A stretch of DNA of 64,000 bases from Kumtagia yinganensis (GTDB lineage Bacteria; Pseudomonadota; Alphaproteobacteria; Rhizobiales; Rhizobiaceae), in NCBI RefSeq assembly GCF_040081985.1, contig NZ_JBEBMH010000009.1, positions 183,583 to 247,582 of the forward strand, in the 5' to 3' direction. This document shows positions 1 to 9,877 of this stretch, in pieces. The notes under the pieces were generated by a model. That model was not told where the DNA came from and did not search any database. It saw only the letters and a program-made list of their open reading frames with translations. Positions within the stretch are counted from its first letter, which is position 1, and each line of letters starts with the position of its first letter. Both the position numbers and the translations under genes were made by a program.

Positions 1-3000
1 GACATCGTCTATGTGATGACGCTCGACGCCGACACCAAGATGACCCGCGACGTGGTCACCGAACTGGTGGGCAAGCTGGCCCATCCGCTGAACCGTCCGG
101 AGTTCGACGCCAAGACCGGGAAAGTAACTCACGGCTACTCGATCCTTCAGCCGCGTGTCACCGCGTCGCTGACCACCGGCGACGAGGCCTCCTTCTTCCA
201 GAGGGTCTTTTCCGCTAACCGCGGCCTCGACCCCTATGTCTTCACAGTCTCCGACCTCTATCAGGACATTTTTGGCGAGGGCACCTTCACCGGCAAGGGG
301 CTCTATCACGTCGACGCATTCGAGGCGGCGCTGAAGGGACGCATCTCCGAAAACACGGTTCTCAGCCACGATCTGCTTGAAGGCGCATACAGCCGCTGCG
401 CCCTGGTCACCGATGTCGAGGTGGTGGAAGATTATCCCACGCGCTATTCGGTCGATGCGTCACGCCATCACCGCTGGGCGCGCGGCGACTGGCAGTTGCT
501 GCCCTATATTCTGGATCCCACCTCGGGCGTACCGGCCTTGTCGCGCTGGAAGATGGTGGACAATCTCAGGCGCTCGATCACCCCGATCTTCTGGGTGATG
601 GCGACCGTCGCCGGCTGGACGCTCCTGCCCTTCACGCAGGCCGCGCAGTGGCAGGCCCTGTTGATCCTCAGCCTGTTCATGGCCCCGACCTTCAATGTCG
701 TCGACGCCATCCTTCCCAAGAGCGCCGATGCGACGGCGCGCGGGCATTTCAACGCGCTCTTCCATGACGCGGCATTCGGCACCGCGATGGTCGCGCTGAA
801 GATTGTGCTGATGGCGCATTCGGCCTGGATGATGGGCGACGCGATCATCCGCACGCTCTACCGGCTGTTCGTCAGCCGCAAGCACATGCTGGAATGGCGC
901 ACGGCCTCGCAGGCACACAAGTCCGGCGACAACACGCTAACATCCTATTATCGCATGATGTACGGCGCGGTGATCATTGCCGTCGTAGGACTGGTCATCC
1001 CCGTCATGGCGGATTCGACCGGCGCCTTCGTCGCCTTTTTCTTCGCCATCTTCTGGGCCGGATCGCCGGCCTTCGCCTGGCTGATCAGCCGCTCGGCCGA
1101 GACAGAGGATCGGCTGCGCGTCTCGAATTTCGACCGCAAGGCGCTGCGCGTCGTCGCGCGCCGTACATGGGCCTATTTCGAGGCGCATGTCACGCCTGAG
1201 CAGCATTTCCTGCCGCCCGACAATTTTCAGGAAACGCCTCTGCCGCTGGTCGCACCGCGCACTTCGCCCACCAATATCGGCGTCTATCTTCTGTCGACGG
1301 TCTCCGCGCGCGACTTCGGCTGGATCAGCCTGTCGGAAGCCGTCACCCGCATCGACCAGACGATGGCGACCATCGAGGGCATGGAGCGCTTCAAGGGTCA
1401 TCTCTACAACTGGTATGAGACGAACACGCTCCGGCCGCTTTATCCGCTCTATATCTCGGCGGTCGACAGTGGCAATCTTGCCGGCCACCTCGTAGCCGTC
1501 GCCGCCGCCTGTAACGAATGGGCGGAGGCGCCCTCCGTCCATCTGCAGGGCGAGTTCGACGGACTGCTCGATACGGTGACCATCCTCGAGGAAAGCCTCG
1601 ACGAACTGCCCGACGACCGCAGGCAGTTGCGGCCGCTGCGCCAGCGGCTGCGCGACCGCATCGAAGGTGTGCGCCGCGCCGTCGAGACCATCAAGGGCCA
1701 GCCGGAAATGGCTTCGATCCGCACCATCAACCTGACGGTGCTGGCGGGCGAGATCCGCAAGCTGGCGGGCGCCATGCACGCCGAAGTGGGTTCGGAGAAG
1801 AGTGTCATCCTGTCCGAATGGGCCGAGAAGCTGCTGGCGACCTGCGAGGCGCATGTCCATGATGCCCACAGCGACGACAAGGCGGTCGAGGCGCTTCGCG
1901 CCAAGCTGATCGAACTGCGCGACCGCACGCGCAGATTCGCCTTCGAGATGAATTTTTCCTTCCTGCTCAGACAAGACCGCAAGCTGCTGTCCATCGGCTA
2001 CCGGGTCGAGCAGCACCAACTCGACGAAGCCTGCTATGATCTGCTGGCCTCGGAGGCGCGGCTCACCAGCCTGTTCGCCATAGCCAAGGGCGACATCCAG
2101 ACAGACCATTGGTTCCGGCTCGGCCGGCCGATCGTCGAGATCGGCTTCCAGGGCGCGCTGCTGTCCTGGTCGGGATCGATGTTCGAATACCTGATGCCGC
2201 CTCTGGTGATGAAGGAGCCGCAGGGCGGCATCCTCAACCAGACCAACAAGCTGATCGTTCACCGCCAGATCCAGTACGGCCGCTCGAAGCGCATTCCGTG
2301 GGGCATTTCGGAGGCCGCATACAATGCGCGCGACCGCGAGATGACCTATCAGTACACCAATTTCGGCGTGCCAGGGCTCGGCCTCAAGCGCGGTCTGGCC
2401 CAGAACACGGTGATCGCGCCCTATGCGACGATTCTCGCGGCGCAGTTCATGCCGCACGAGGCGATGCGTAATCTCGAACGGCTGAAGTCGATCGGCGCGC
2501 TCGGGCGATACGGGTTCCACGACGCGGTGGACTTCACGCCGCAGCGCGTGCCGGAAGGCACTGACCACGCGGTCGTCTACAATTATTATGCCCACCACCA
2601 GGGCATGTCGATCGTCGCCGTCGCCAACGCCATCTTCGAGGGCAGGATGCGCGACCGCTTCCACAGCGATCCGGTCATCGAGGCGGCCGAATTGCTGCTG
2701 CAGGAGAAGGCCCCGCGCCATATTCCGGTGGCCACCGTCCGCACCGAGGCCGACGACGAGGTGGCCGTCGAGGAGGACGAGACCAGCAACGACAGCCGCA
2801 CCGTCCTCAATCCCGCGCATGCGCTGCGCGCCACCAACGTGATGTCGAATGGCCGCTACTCGGTAATGGTTACGGCGCTGGGCACCGGCTACAGCCGCTG
2901 GCAGGACCTTGCGGTGACCCGCTGGCGAGGCGATCCGTCGGAGGATCGGGAAGGCACCTTCGTCTTCCTGCGCGATATCGAGACCGGCGAGTGGTGGTCG

Positions 3001-6000
3001 ACGACGGTCGAGCCCCGCCGTGCCGAAGGTGAGAGGGTTTATGCGCATTTCAACGACGACAAGGCCACCTTCGTCAAAACCGTGGGCACGCTGCGCTCGG
3101 AAGTCGAATGCATCGTCGTCTCCGAGGGCAACGGCGAAGGCAGGCGGGTCACCCTGAACAATGACGGCGATGTCGACCGTCATATCGAGGTGACCTCCTT
3201 CGCCGAGTTCGTGCTGGGGCCGGATGCCAACGACGTGGCACACCCGCTTTTCTCAAAAATGTTCGTCGAGACCGAGATCGGACGCGGCGGCAACGCGATC
3301 TTTGCGCGCCGCCGCAAGCGTGCGGAGAACGAGCCGGATGTCGAGGCGGCGCATTTTGTCACCGACGCCTCCGGTGTTGCCCGCGAGACCGAGGCCGAAA
3401 CCGACCGGCGCGCTTTCATCGGGCGCGGTCGCAGCATCGCCGATCCGGCGGCCTTCGATCCCGGCGCGACCCTCGGCGGAAGCGCCGGCTTCGTGCTCGA
3501 CCCGGTCATGGCGCTGCGGCGGCGCGTGCGCGTGCCGGCCAACAAGAAGGTGCAACTGACCTTCTGGACGGTGGTCGGCGCCAATCGCGGCGAGATCGAA
3601 GCGGTGGTCGCCCTGCTCGATCATCCGGAAAGCTTCGCGCGTCAGGCGATGCTGTCGTGGACGCGCTCGCAGGTGCAGACCCGCCATATGGGCCTCAGCC
3701 TCGCCGATGCCGCCAACGTCCAGCGACTGGCGCGCTACCTCATATATCCCGATCCGTACCTGCGCACCGCGCCGGAGACGATTGCGGCCGGCCTCGGCAA
3801 GCAATCGGCGCTGTGGCCGATGGCGATCTCCGGCGACTATCCGATCTTCACGGTGCGCATCGGCGATGTTGCCGATCTCGAGATCGTCGCGCAGGCGCTG
3901 CGATATCAGGAATACATGCGGGCGAGGGGATTGGTCGCCGACCTCGTCATCCTCAACGAGCAGGCCGCGTCGTACGTTCAAGACCTGCAGCAGGCGATCG
4001 AATCGCTCTGCGAGAACAGCCGTGCCCGCGGCACCGAGCTTGGCCCGCGCCAGCATATATTTGCCGTGCGGCGCGACCTCATGGACGAGGAGTCCTACAA
4101 GACGCTGCTGGCGGTGGCGCGTATCGTGCTGCACACCCGCAACGGCACGGTCTTCGACCAGGTCGAGCGCGCCGAGGCTGAGGCGCTCAAGGCCCGCGAT
4201 GCTCTTCGGGCCGCCGAAACAACCACGACCGCCACGCCGATGGCCGATATCCGGCCGGTGGCGCGGCTCGCCGAACGGCGCGACGTCGCGGCCGATGGAT
4301 CAGGGCTGGAACTCTGGAACGGCTATGGCGGCTTCGCCAACAATGGCCGCGACTATGTTGTGCGGCTTGCGGGCACACGTTTCACGCCGCAGCCATGGAT
4401 CAACGTCATCGCCAATTCGTCCTTCGGCTTCCATACGTCCGCCGAGGGCGCGTCCTTCACCTGGAGCCGCAACAGCCGCGACTTCCAGTTGACGCCATGG
4501 TCCAACGATCCGGTGTCGAACCGCCCGGGCGAGGCGCTCTATGTCTACGACCACGCCAGCCGCAAGCTCTATTCGCCTTTCGCTTGCGTGGCGCGTGATC
4601 CCTCGGTGACCTATGAGGCTCGCCACGGGCAGGGTGTCAGCACTTTCGCCGCCAAACGCGGGACAGTTTCGCTCGAACTGACGCAGACGGTCGATCCCAA
4701 GGATCCGGTTAAACTCGCGCGCCTCAAGCTGCGCAACACCGGTTCGCTGGCGGCAAAATTCACCGTCTACGCTTATGTCGAATGGGTGCTCGGCAACAAC
4801 CGGGCGCTCTCGGCGCCGAACATCGTGCCTTCGCTCGACGCGGAGACGGGCGCGCTGCTCGCCCGCAATCCGTACAGCCTGGATTTCTCGGATCGTGTCG
4901 CCTTCCTGGCGTCCGACGAAAAGGCGGAGTCGGTGACGACGGATCGTGGCGAATTCCTCGGGCCGGAAGGTTCGGTCGAATGGCCGGTTACGGCCAGTGC
5001 TGGGTTGGCGCTGTCGGGCAAGATCGAGGCCGGCCTCGATCCCTGCGCGGCGATGGCCCGCGAAGTCGAAATCGCGCCGGGTGCCGAAGTGTCGCTGCTC
5101 TGGATGATGGGCGATGCGGGATCGGCGCAGGAAGCCGGTGAACTTATCGCCCGCCACCGCGCCTTGGACTTTGACGAACGCTTGGCCGAGAACGACGCCG
5201 CCTGGCGCGGCTTCCTCGACACGCTGCAGGTCGAGACGCCCGACAAGGCGCTCGACGCCATGGTCAACAACTGGCTGCCGTATCAAAGCCTCGCCTGCCG
5301 TATCCGCGCACGTTCGGCCTTCTACCAGGCGAGCGGCGCCTTCGGCTTCCGCGACCAGCTTCAGGATACACTCGCCTTCCTGATGCACGACCCGAATCTG
5401 GCGCATGAGCAGATCCTCAATGCCGCCGCCCGCCAATTCCTGGAGGGCGACGTACAGCATTGGTGGCTCCCGCGCACCGGCGCCGGCGTCCGCACGATGA
5501 TCTCGGACGACGTGGTCTGGCTAGCCTATGCAACCGCGCATTTCATTGAGGTGACTGGCGACCCGACCATCCTCGACAAGAAGATACCGTTCATTTCCGG
5601 TGCCACACTGAAGGAAGGAGAGCACGACGCCTTCTTTACACCGGAGCAGACCCGCGAAACCGCGACGCTCTATGAGCACTGCGTCCGCGCGCTCGGCCTC
5701 GCGATAACACGGTCGGCGCCGAGCGGGCTTCCGCTGATGCTGGGCGGCGACTGGAACGACGGCATGAACGGCGTTGGCGCGCATGGCAAGGGCGAGAGCG
5801 TCTGGCTCGGCTGGTTCCTCCTGAAGGCGCTGGGTGACTTTGCACCGATCGCGCGCGACCGCAAGGACGACGCCCAGGCGGCGAAGTGGGAAGCGCATGC
5901 GAAGGTCCTCAAGAAGGCGCTGGAGCAGTCTGCGTGGGACGGCGCGTGGTATCGCCGTGGCAGCTACGACGACGGCGCGCCGCTCGGGTCGCATAAATCC

Positions 6001-6720
6001 GACGAATGCCAGATCGATTCGATCGCCCAGTCCTGGAGCGTGCTCGCCGGTGGCGATCCGAAGCGTTCCGAAAAGGCGATGGAGTCTGCCTTCGAGCGGT
6101 TGGTCGATACGGAACTCGATATCGTCAAGCTGTTCACCCCGGCCTTCTCGAAGACGAAGAAGGAACCCGGCTACATAAAAAACTATCCGCCGGGCGTTCG
6201 CGAGAATGGCGGCCAGTACACGCACGCCGCGACGTGGTTTGTCATCGCGCTGGCTAAAATGGGGCGGACGGATGATGCCTGGCGCTGTTTCCGCATGCTC
6301 AATCCGGTGAACCATGCAGCCGACGAGACCGCCGCCGAGCGCTACCGCGTCGAGCCCTATGTGGTCGCGGCCGACATCTATTCGAGCGACGACAAGGGCG
6401 GGCGTGGCGGCTGGACCTGGTACACGGGCTCGGCCGGATGGCTCTATCGCGCCGCCGTCGAGGGCATCCTCGGCATTACTCGAAAAGGCAGCGAAGTCAT
6501 TGTCAATCCTGCGATTCCCGGTGATTGGGAAGGCTACTCCGCAACCCTAGTTCTTGACAATGAAAGCTATCGTATCCGCGTCTTGCGCGAGGCCGGCACT
6601 GGGGCTTCGATGGTGGAAGTAAACGGCAAGAAACTGCAGGGACAAAGCTTTCGGGTGGCCGGCGCGAAGACGGGTGCGGAACGCTCCAACGTCATTCCGC
6701 TTCGCGGCGCTGGCGGCTGA
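1..6720 (+). CDS. ndvB: Cyclic beta-1,2-glucan synthase NdvB, 5'-truncated by window edge
   Basis: Inner-membrane enzyme that makes periplasmic cyclic beta-1,2-glucans from UDP-glucose. The reading frame is open at base 1, so the start lies upstream; the 2239 residues seen compare with about 2800-2900 for the family, so roughly 600 N-terminal residues are missing. The window opens inside the glycosyltransferase domain at a DxD-like motif (TLDADTK). Hydrophobic segments follow around nt 590-740, 780-860 and 960-1090. A glycoamylase-like region is centred near nt 2440-2640 (NYYAHHQGMS). The C-terminal third is a GH94 phosphorylase-type domain (GFRDQLQDTL near nt 5350, GGDWNDGMN near nt 5745), which sets glucan chain length in characterised homologues. 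ndvA follows 220 bp downstream on the same strand, fitting synthesis plus export. Family assignment is very secure. Confidence 0.97.
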   Translation, partial: DIVYVMTLDADTKMTRDVVTELVGKLAHPLNRPEFDAKTGKVTHGYSILQPRVTASLTTGDEASFFQRVFSANRGLDPYVFTVSDLYQDIFGEGTFTGKGLYHVDAFEAALKGRISENTVLSHDLLEGAYSRCALVTDVEVVEDYPTRYSVDASRHHRWARGDWQLLPYILDPTSGVPALSRWKMVDNLRRSITPIFWVMATVAGWTLLPFTQAAQWQALLILSLFMAPTFNVVDAILPKSADATARGHFNALFHDAAFGTAMVALKIVLMAHSAWMMGDAIIRTLYRLFVSRKHMLEWRTASQAHKSGDNTLTSYYRMMYGAVIIAVVGLVIPVMADSTGAFVAFFFAIFWAGSPAFAWLISRSAETEDRLRVSNFDRKALRVVARRTWAYFEAHVTPEQHFLPPDNFQETPLPLVAPRTSPTNIGVYLLSTVSARDFGWISLSEAVTRIDQTMATIEGMERFKGHLYNWYETNTLRPLYPLYISAVDSGNLAGHLVAVAAACNEWAEAPSVHLQGEFDGLLDTVTILEESLDELPDDRRQLRPLRQRLRDRIEGVRRAVETIKGQPEMASIRTINLTVLAGEIRKLAGAMHAEVGSEKSVILSEWAEKLLATCEAHVHDAHSDDKAVEALRAKLIELRDRTRRFAFEMNFSFLLRQDRKLLSIGYRVEQHQLDEACYDLLASEARLTSLFAIAKGDIQTDHWFRLGRPIVEIGFQGALLSWSGSMFEYLMPPLVMKEPQGGILNQTNKLIVHRQIQYGRSKRIPWGISEAAYNARDREMTYQYTNFGVPGLGLKRGLAQNTVIAPYATILAAQFMPHEAMRNLERLKSIGALGRYGFHDAVDFTPQRVPEGTDHAVVYNYYAHHQGMSIVAVANAIFEGRMRDRFHSDPVIEAAELLLQEKAPRHIPVATVRTEADDEVAVEEDETSNDSRTVLNPAHALRATNVMSNGRYSVMVTALGTGYSRWQDLAVTRWRGDPSEDREGTFVFLRDIETGEWWSTTVEPRRAEGERVYAHFNDDKATFVKTVGTLRSEVECIVVSEGNGEGRRVTLNNDGDVDRHIEVTSFAEFVLGPDANDVAHPLFSKMFVETEIGRGGNAIFARRRKRAENEPDVEAAHFVTDASGVARETEAETDRRAFIGRGRSIADPAAFDPGATLGGSAGFVLDPVMALRRRVRVPANKKVQLTFWTVVGANRGEIEAVVALLDHPESFARQAMLSWTRSQVQTRHMGLSLADAANVQRLARYLIYPDPYLRTAPETIAAGLGKQSALWPMAISGDYPIFTVRIGDVADLEIVAQALRYQEYMRARGLVADLVILNEQAASYVQDLQQAIESLCENSRARGTELGPRQHIFAVRRDLMDEESYKTLLAVARIVLHTRNGTVFDQVERAEAEALKARDALRAAETTTTATPMADIRPVARLAERRDVAADGSGLELWNGYGGFANNGRDYVVRLAGTRFTPQPWINVIANSSFGFHTSAEGASFTWSRNSRDFQLTPWSNDPVSNRPGEALYVYDHASRKLYSPFACVARDPSVTYEARHGQGVSTFAAKRGTVSLELTQTVDPKDPVKLARLKLRNTGSLAAKFTVYAYVEWVLGNNRALSAPNIVPSLDAETGALLARNPYSLDFSDRVAFLASDEKAESVTTDRGEFLGPEGSVEWPVTASAGLALSGKIEAGLDPCAAMAREVEIAPGAEVSLLWMMGDAGSAQEAGELIARHRALDFDERLAENDAAWRGFLDTLQVETPDKALDAMVNNWLPYQSLACRIRARSAFYQASGAFGFRDQLQDTLAFLMHDPNLAHEQILNAAARQFLEGDVQHWWLPRTGAGVRTMISDDVVWLAYATAHFIEVTGDPTILDKKIPFISGATLKEGEHDAFFTPEQTRETATLYEHCVRALGLAITRSAPSGLPLMLGGDWNDGMNGVGAHGKGESVWLGWFLLKALGDFAPIARDRKDDAQAAKWEAHAKVLKKALEQSAWDGAWYRRGSYDDGAPLGSHKSDECQIDSIAQSWSVLAGGDPKRSEKAMESAFERLVDTELDIVKLFTPAFSKTKKEPGYIKNYPPGVRENGGQYTHAATWFVIALAKMGRTDDAWRCFRMLNPVNHAADETAAERYRVEPYVVAADIYSSDDKGGRGGWTWYTGSAGWLYRAAVEGILGITRKGSEVIVNPAIPGDWEGYSATLVLDNESYRIRVLREAGTGASMVEVNGKKLQGQSFRVAGAKTGAERSNVIPLRGAGG

Positions 6721-6894
6721 GATCACAAATTGGGTATCGATTGCCATGATTTTGCCGCATCGATGCCTTTTTTCCTTAAATCTCAAACCGTTACGTGATC
6801 ACGAAAAGTTGCGCGCGGTTACGATCTTTTGTTCGAATTTAGGGAACCGGGTGTGTAGGGGGGCATTGAAGTGCGGGGCCGCAGTCAGTACCTC

Positions 6895-6923
6895 TTGACG
6901 ATTGCTGCAACGCACAATGTTTC
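6895..6923 (+). promoter_or_regulatory. Candidate ndvA promoter
   Basis: A CTTGACG hexamer region, typical of alphaproteobacterial -35 boxes, sits about 45 bp before the GTG start of ndvA in the 220-bp ndvB-ndvA gap. The -10 partner is poorly conserved, so this is a weak call. The rest of the gap holds no gene. Confidence 0.3.
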
Positions 6924-6940
6924 AGGTATGAGGTATTCGC

Positions 6941-8716
6941 GTGACTTTGTTTGAAGTCTATTGGCGGGCGCTCCGTTACCTAGCAGCGGAAAAGCACAAG
7001 GTTGCCCTGATCTGCGCGGCGAATATCGGGCTGGGCATGGTCACCATCGCCGAGCCGGTGCTTTTCGGCCAGATCATCGACGCCATCGCCGACAAGGATG
7101 AGCTCGTCGACTCGCTGGCGCTTTGGGCCGGCCTCGGCGCCTTCAACATCGTTGCGTTCGTACTGGTTGCCCGTGGCGCAGACCGGCTTGCACACGCGCG
7201 CCGCGTCGCCGTCCTTTGCGAATCCTTCGAGCGCGTCATTTCGATGCCCTTGTCCTGGCATCAGAAACGCGGCACCTCCAATGCGCTGCATACCTTGCTG
7301 CGGGCGGTGGAGACGCTTTTCAGCCTGTGGCTGGAATTCATGCGCACCCATCTGTCGACGGCCGTGGCGCTTCTGCTGCTTATCCCGACCGCCATGTCGA
7401 TGGATCTGCGCATGTCGGCCGTGCTGCTGATGCTTGGCGTGTTCTACGTCGCCATAGGCCGGCTTGTGATGCGCAAGACCAAGGACGGCCAGGCGCGCGT
7501 CGAGACCCATTTCCACGAGGTCGTTTCTCACGTCACGGATTCGGTGAGCAACGTCACCGTGCTGCAGAGCTACAACCGGGTCACGCAGGAAACCGAGGCG
7601 CTGAAGACCTACACGCGCCGCCTGCTCGACGCGCAGTTCCCCGTTCTCGACTGGTGGGCGCTGGCGAGCGCGCTCCACCGGCTGTCGGCGACGATCTCGA
7701 TGATGGTCGTCCTGTTGATCGGCGCGCTTCTGGTACAGAGCGGCCAGCTTCGCATCGGCGACATCGTGGCCTTCACCGGCTTCGCGACGCTGCTGATCAG
7801 CAGGCTCGATCAGCTTTCGGCCTTTGCCAACCAGATTTTCGAGGCGCGCGCCAAGCTTGAGGCGTTCTACGACCTGGAGCAGGCAGCAGCAGTCGCCGCG
7901 GAGCCGGAGGGTCTGGCGGATCTCGGCAATGTCGACGGTCGCGTGCGCTTTGATGACGTGAGCTTCGCCTTCCCTGACACGGGCGAGGGGCTTGAGGACG
8001 TTTCCTTCGAGGTCAAGGCCGGCCAGACGGTGGCGATCGTCGGCCCGACCGGCGCCGGCAAGACCACTCTTATCAACCTTCTGCAGCGGGTACACTCACC
8101 CAGGCACGGCCGTATCCTGATCGACGGCACCGACATCAGCACGGTCACCAAGCATTCGCTGCGACAGTCGATCGCCGCTGTCTTCCAGGACGCCGGACTG
8201 TTCAACCGGTCGATCGAGGACAATATCAGGATCGGCCGCGAGGGCGCGCGCAACGTCGAGATTCACGCCGCCGCCGAGGCCGCCGCGGCCCAGGAATTCA
8301 TCCTGGCGAAGAGCGAGGGCTACGACACCCGCGTCGGCGAGCGTGGCGGACAGCTTTCAGGTGGCGAGCGCCAGCGCGTGGCCATTGCTCGCGCCATCCT
8401 CAAGAACGCGCCGATCCTCGTGCTCGACGAGGCGACCAGCGCACTGGACGTCGAGACCGAGGCGCGTGTCAAGGACGCCATCGACGGGCTGCGCAGGGGC
8501 CGTACCACCTTCATCATCGCCCACCGGCTGACGACCGTCCGCGATGCCGATCTGGTGATCTTCATGGACAAAGGCCGCATCGTCGAGATGGGCGGCTTTT
8601 CCGAACTGTCGGCGACGAACGGCCGTTTCGCCGCCCTGCTGCGCGCCGGCGGCCTGTTGTCCGACGAGGAGGTCCGCCGCCTGAGCCGCATCTCGGTGAA
8701 GGACGAGGCTGCCTGA
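6941..8716 (+). CDS. ndvA: Beta-1,2-glucan export ABC transporter NdvA (membrane-ATPase fusion)
   Basis: Inner-membrane half-transporter that exports cyclic beta-1,2-glucan; it works as a homodimer. The 591-residue length fits NdvA/ChvA (about 590-615). Residues 1-320 form the exporter-type membrane domain with several long hydrophobic helices. Residues 340-580 are the nucleotide-binding domain: Walker A GPTGAGKTT, signature LSGGERQRVA, Walker B ILVLDEATSALD and a switch histidine in IIAHRLTTV. The GTG start is chosen because the encoded MTLFEVYWRAL is the normal family N-terminus. Its place directly after ndvB supports glucan rather than toxin or lipid as substrate. A GC-rich hairpin (8718-8742) follows the stop. 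Confidence 0.96.
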   Translation: MTLFEVYWRALRYLAAEKHKVALICAANIGLGMVTIAEPVLFGQIIDAIADKDELVDSLALWAGLGAFNIVAFVLVARGADRLAHARRVAVLCESFERVISMPLSWHQKRGTSNALHTLLRAVETLFSLWLEFMRTHLSTAVALLLLIPTAMSMDLRMSAVLLMLGVFYVAIGRLVMRKTKDGQARVETHFHEVVSHVTDSVSNVTVLQSYNRVTQETEALKTYTRRLLDAQFPVLDWWALASALHRLSATISMMVVLLIGALLVQSGQLRIGDIVAFTGFATLLISRLDQLSAFANQIFEARAKLEAFYDLEQAAAVAAEPEGLADLGNVDGRVRFDDVSFAFPDTGEGLEDVSFEVKAGQTVAIVGPTGAGKTTLINLLQRVHSPRHGRILIDGTDISTVTKHSLRQSIAAVFQDAGLFNRSIEDNIRIGREGARNVEIHAAAEAAAAQEFILAKSEGYDTRVGERGGQLSGGERQRVAIARAILKNAPILVLDEATSALDVETEARVKDAIDGLRRGRTTFIIAHRLTTVRDADLVIFMDKGRIVEMGGFSELSATNGRFAALLRAGGLLSDEEVRRLSRISVKDEAA

Positions 8717-8717
8717 G

Positions 8718-8742
8718 CCGGTAGCGGTTTTACGCTCACCGG
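8718..8742 (+). terminator. Hairpin after ndvA, possible terminator
   Basis: The arms CCGGT and ACCGG, with an inner GCG/CGC pair after one mismatch, enclose a short U-containing loop directly after the ndvA stop. There is no clean T-tract, so an intrinsic terminator is only possible. Confidence 0.25.
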
Positions 8743-8810
8743 TTCGTGGGAAGGCCGCTTCGACCTTTCGCCGCGTTGCGGCGATCGGCAGCGCAGTCTA
8801 TGTAGAGCCG

Positions 8811-9602
8811 ATGAGCGATACTCCTGGCAACCAGACGATTTCCCGGACCGGGCGGTGGGCTGATCTCGCCAACCCGACCCGGTTCCTGGCGCTTGCCGAC
8901 CGTCTCGTGCCGTGGTTCGCCGCCGTCTCGGGGATCATCCTGGCGATCGGCCTGTATCTCTCCTTCACCGCGCCGGAAGACTACCAGCAGGGCATTACAG
9001 TGCGGATCATGTACATCCATGTGCCGTTCGCCTGGCTGTCGATGATGTGCTACTCGCTGATGGCTCTTTCGGCGCTGGGCACACTGGTCTGGCGGCACCC
9101 GCTGGCCCATGTCGCGCTCAAGTCGGCAGCCCCGATCGGCGCGGTCTTCACCGCGCTGGCGCTGGTCACCGGCTCGATCTGGGGCAAGCCGATGTGGGGC
9201 ACCTGGTGGGTCTGGGACGCAAGGCTGACTTCGGTCTTCGTGCTGTTTCTGATGTATCTCGGCATCATCTCGCTGACGCGGGCGCTCGACGATCCCCAGC
9301 GCTCGGCGCGCGCCGCCGCGATCATCACGCTGGTCGGTTTCGTCAATATCCCGATCATCAAATTCTCGGTCGAGTGGTGGAATACGCTGCACCAGCCGGC
9401 ATCGGTGCTGCGCCTCGACGGCCCGACCATCCATCCGAGCCTGCTGTGGCCGCTGCTGGTGATGGCCGTCGGGTTCACGGTGCTGTTCTTCACGTTGCAC
9501 CTGATGGCGATGCGCAACGAGATTTTCCGCCGCCGCGTCGCCGCCATGCGGCAGATCGCGGCGCGCCGCGCCGAACGCGGCGCCGCCAGGGCGTCGTCGT
9601 AA
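8811..9602 (+). CDS. ccmC: Cytochrome c maturation haem protein CcmC
   Basis: Inner-membrane haem-handling protein of the system I cytochrome c maturation pathway. It presents haem to CcmE in the periplasm. The product has 263 residues and about six hydrophobic helices. It carries the tryptophan-rich haem motif WGTWWVWDARLTS near residue 125-140 and conserved histidines in the flanking loops (YIHVPFAW, TIHPSLLW). In many Rhizobiales ccmC sits inside a ccmABCDG operon. Here the upstream gene is ndvA and the downstream gene is a convergent Lrp-type protein, with no ccmA, B, D or G within the window. The annotation is firm; the isolation of the gene is the odd point. Confidence 0.95.
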   Translation: MSDTPGNQTISRTGRWADLANPTRFLALADRLVPWFAAVSGIILAIGLYLSFTAPEDYQQGITVRIMYIHVPFAWLSMMCYSLMALSALGTLVWRHPLAHVALKSAAPIGAVFTALALVTGSIWGKPMWGTWWVWDARLTSVFVLFLMYLGIISLTRALDDPQRSARAAAIITLVGFVNIPIIKFSVEWWNTLHQPASVLRLDGPTIHPSLLWPLLVMAVGFTVLFFTLHLMAMRNEIFRRRVAAMRQIAARRAERGAARASS

Positions 9603-9611
9603 GCGGTCGGC

Positions 9612-9848
9612 TCAGAATGCGGTGAAGGTCAGGGTCGTCAGCGAGCGCACGATGCCCGGCACGTTGGCGATGTTTTCGTTGATGAATTTGCCGATGTCGA
9701 CCTCGTCCTCGAGATAGATCTTCATCAGCAGGTCGTATTCACCGCTCGTCGAATAAAGTTCCGACACCACCTCGCGCTCGTAGAGCGCGCCAGCGACCTC
9801 ATAGGTCTTGCCAGGTGTACACTGAAGCTGGACAAAGACGGCTCGCAT
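9612..9848 (-). CDS. Stand-alone Lrp/AsnC ligand-binding (RAM) domain protein
   Basis: A 78-residue protein matching only the C-terminal effector-binding half of Lrp/AsnC regulators, with no helix-turn-helix. The pattern is a beta-alpha-beta-beta-alpha-beta fold, with YSTSGEYDLLMKIYLED forming the typical central strands. Family members of this size oligomerise and bind small ligands such as amino acids; a DNA-binding role is not expected. The gene is convergent with ccmC, 9 bp away, and 29 bp downstream of the hydrolase gene on the same strand. The biological role cannot be read from the sequence. Confidence 0.88.
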   Translation of the reverse strand: MRAVFVQLQCTPGKTYEVAGALYEREVVSELYSTSGEYDLLMKIYLEDEVDIGKFINENIANVPGIVRSLTTLTFTAF

Positions 9849-9877
9849 GGAAACTCCGGTTGGCTATCCGGCCCTTC

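Noticed and set aside
937..3243. A 768-codon minus-strand open frame opposite ndvB
   Set aside because: A GC-rich antisense shadow: its product is rich in Arg, Asp and His with no motifs, and the plus strand carries a clear enzyme.
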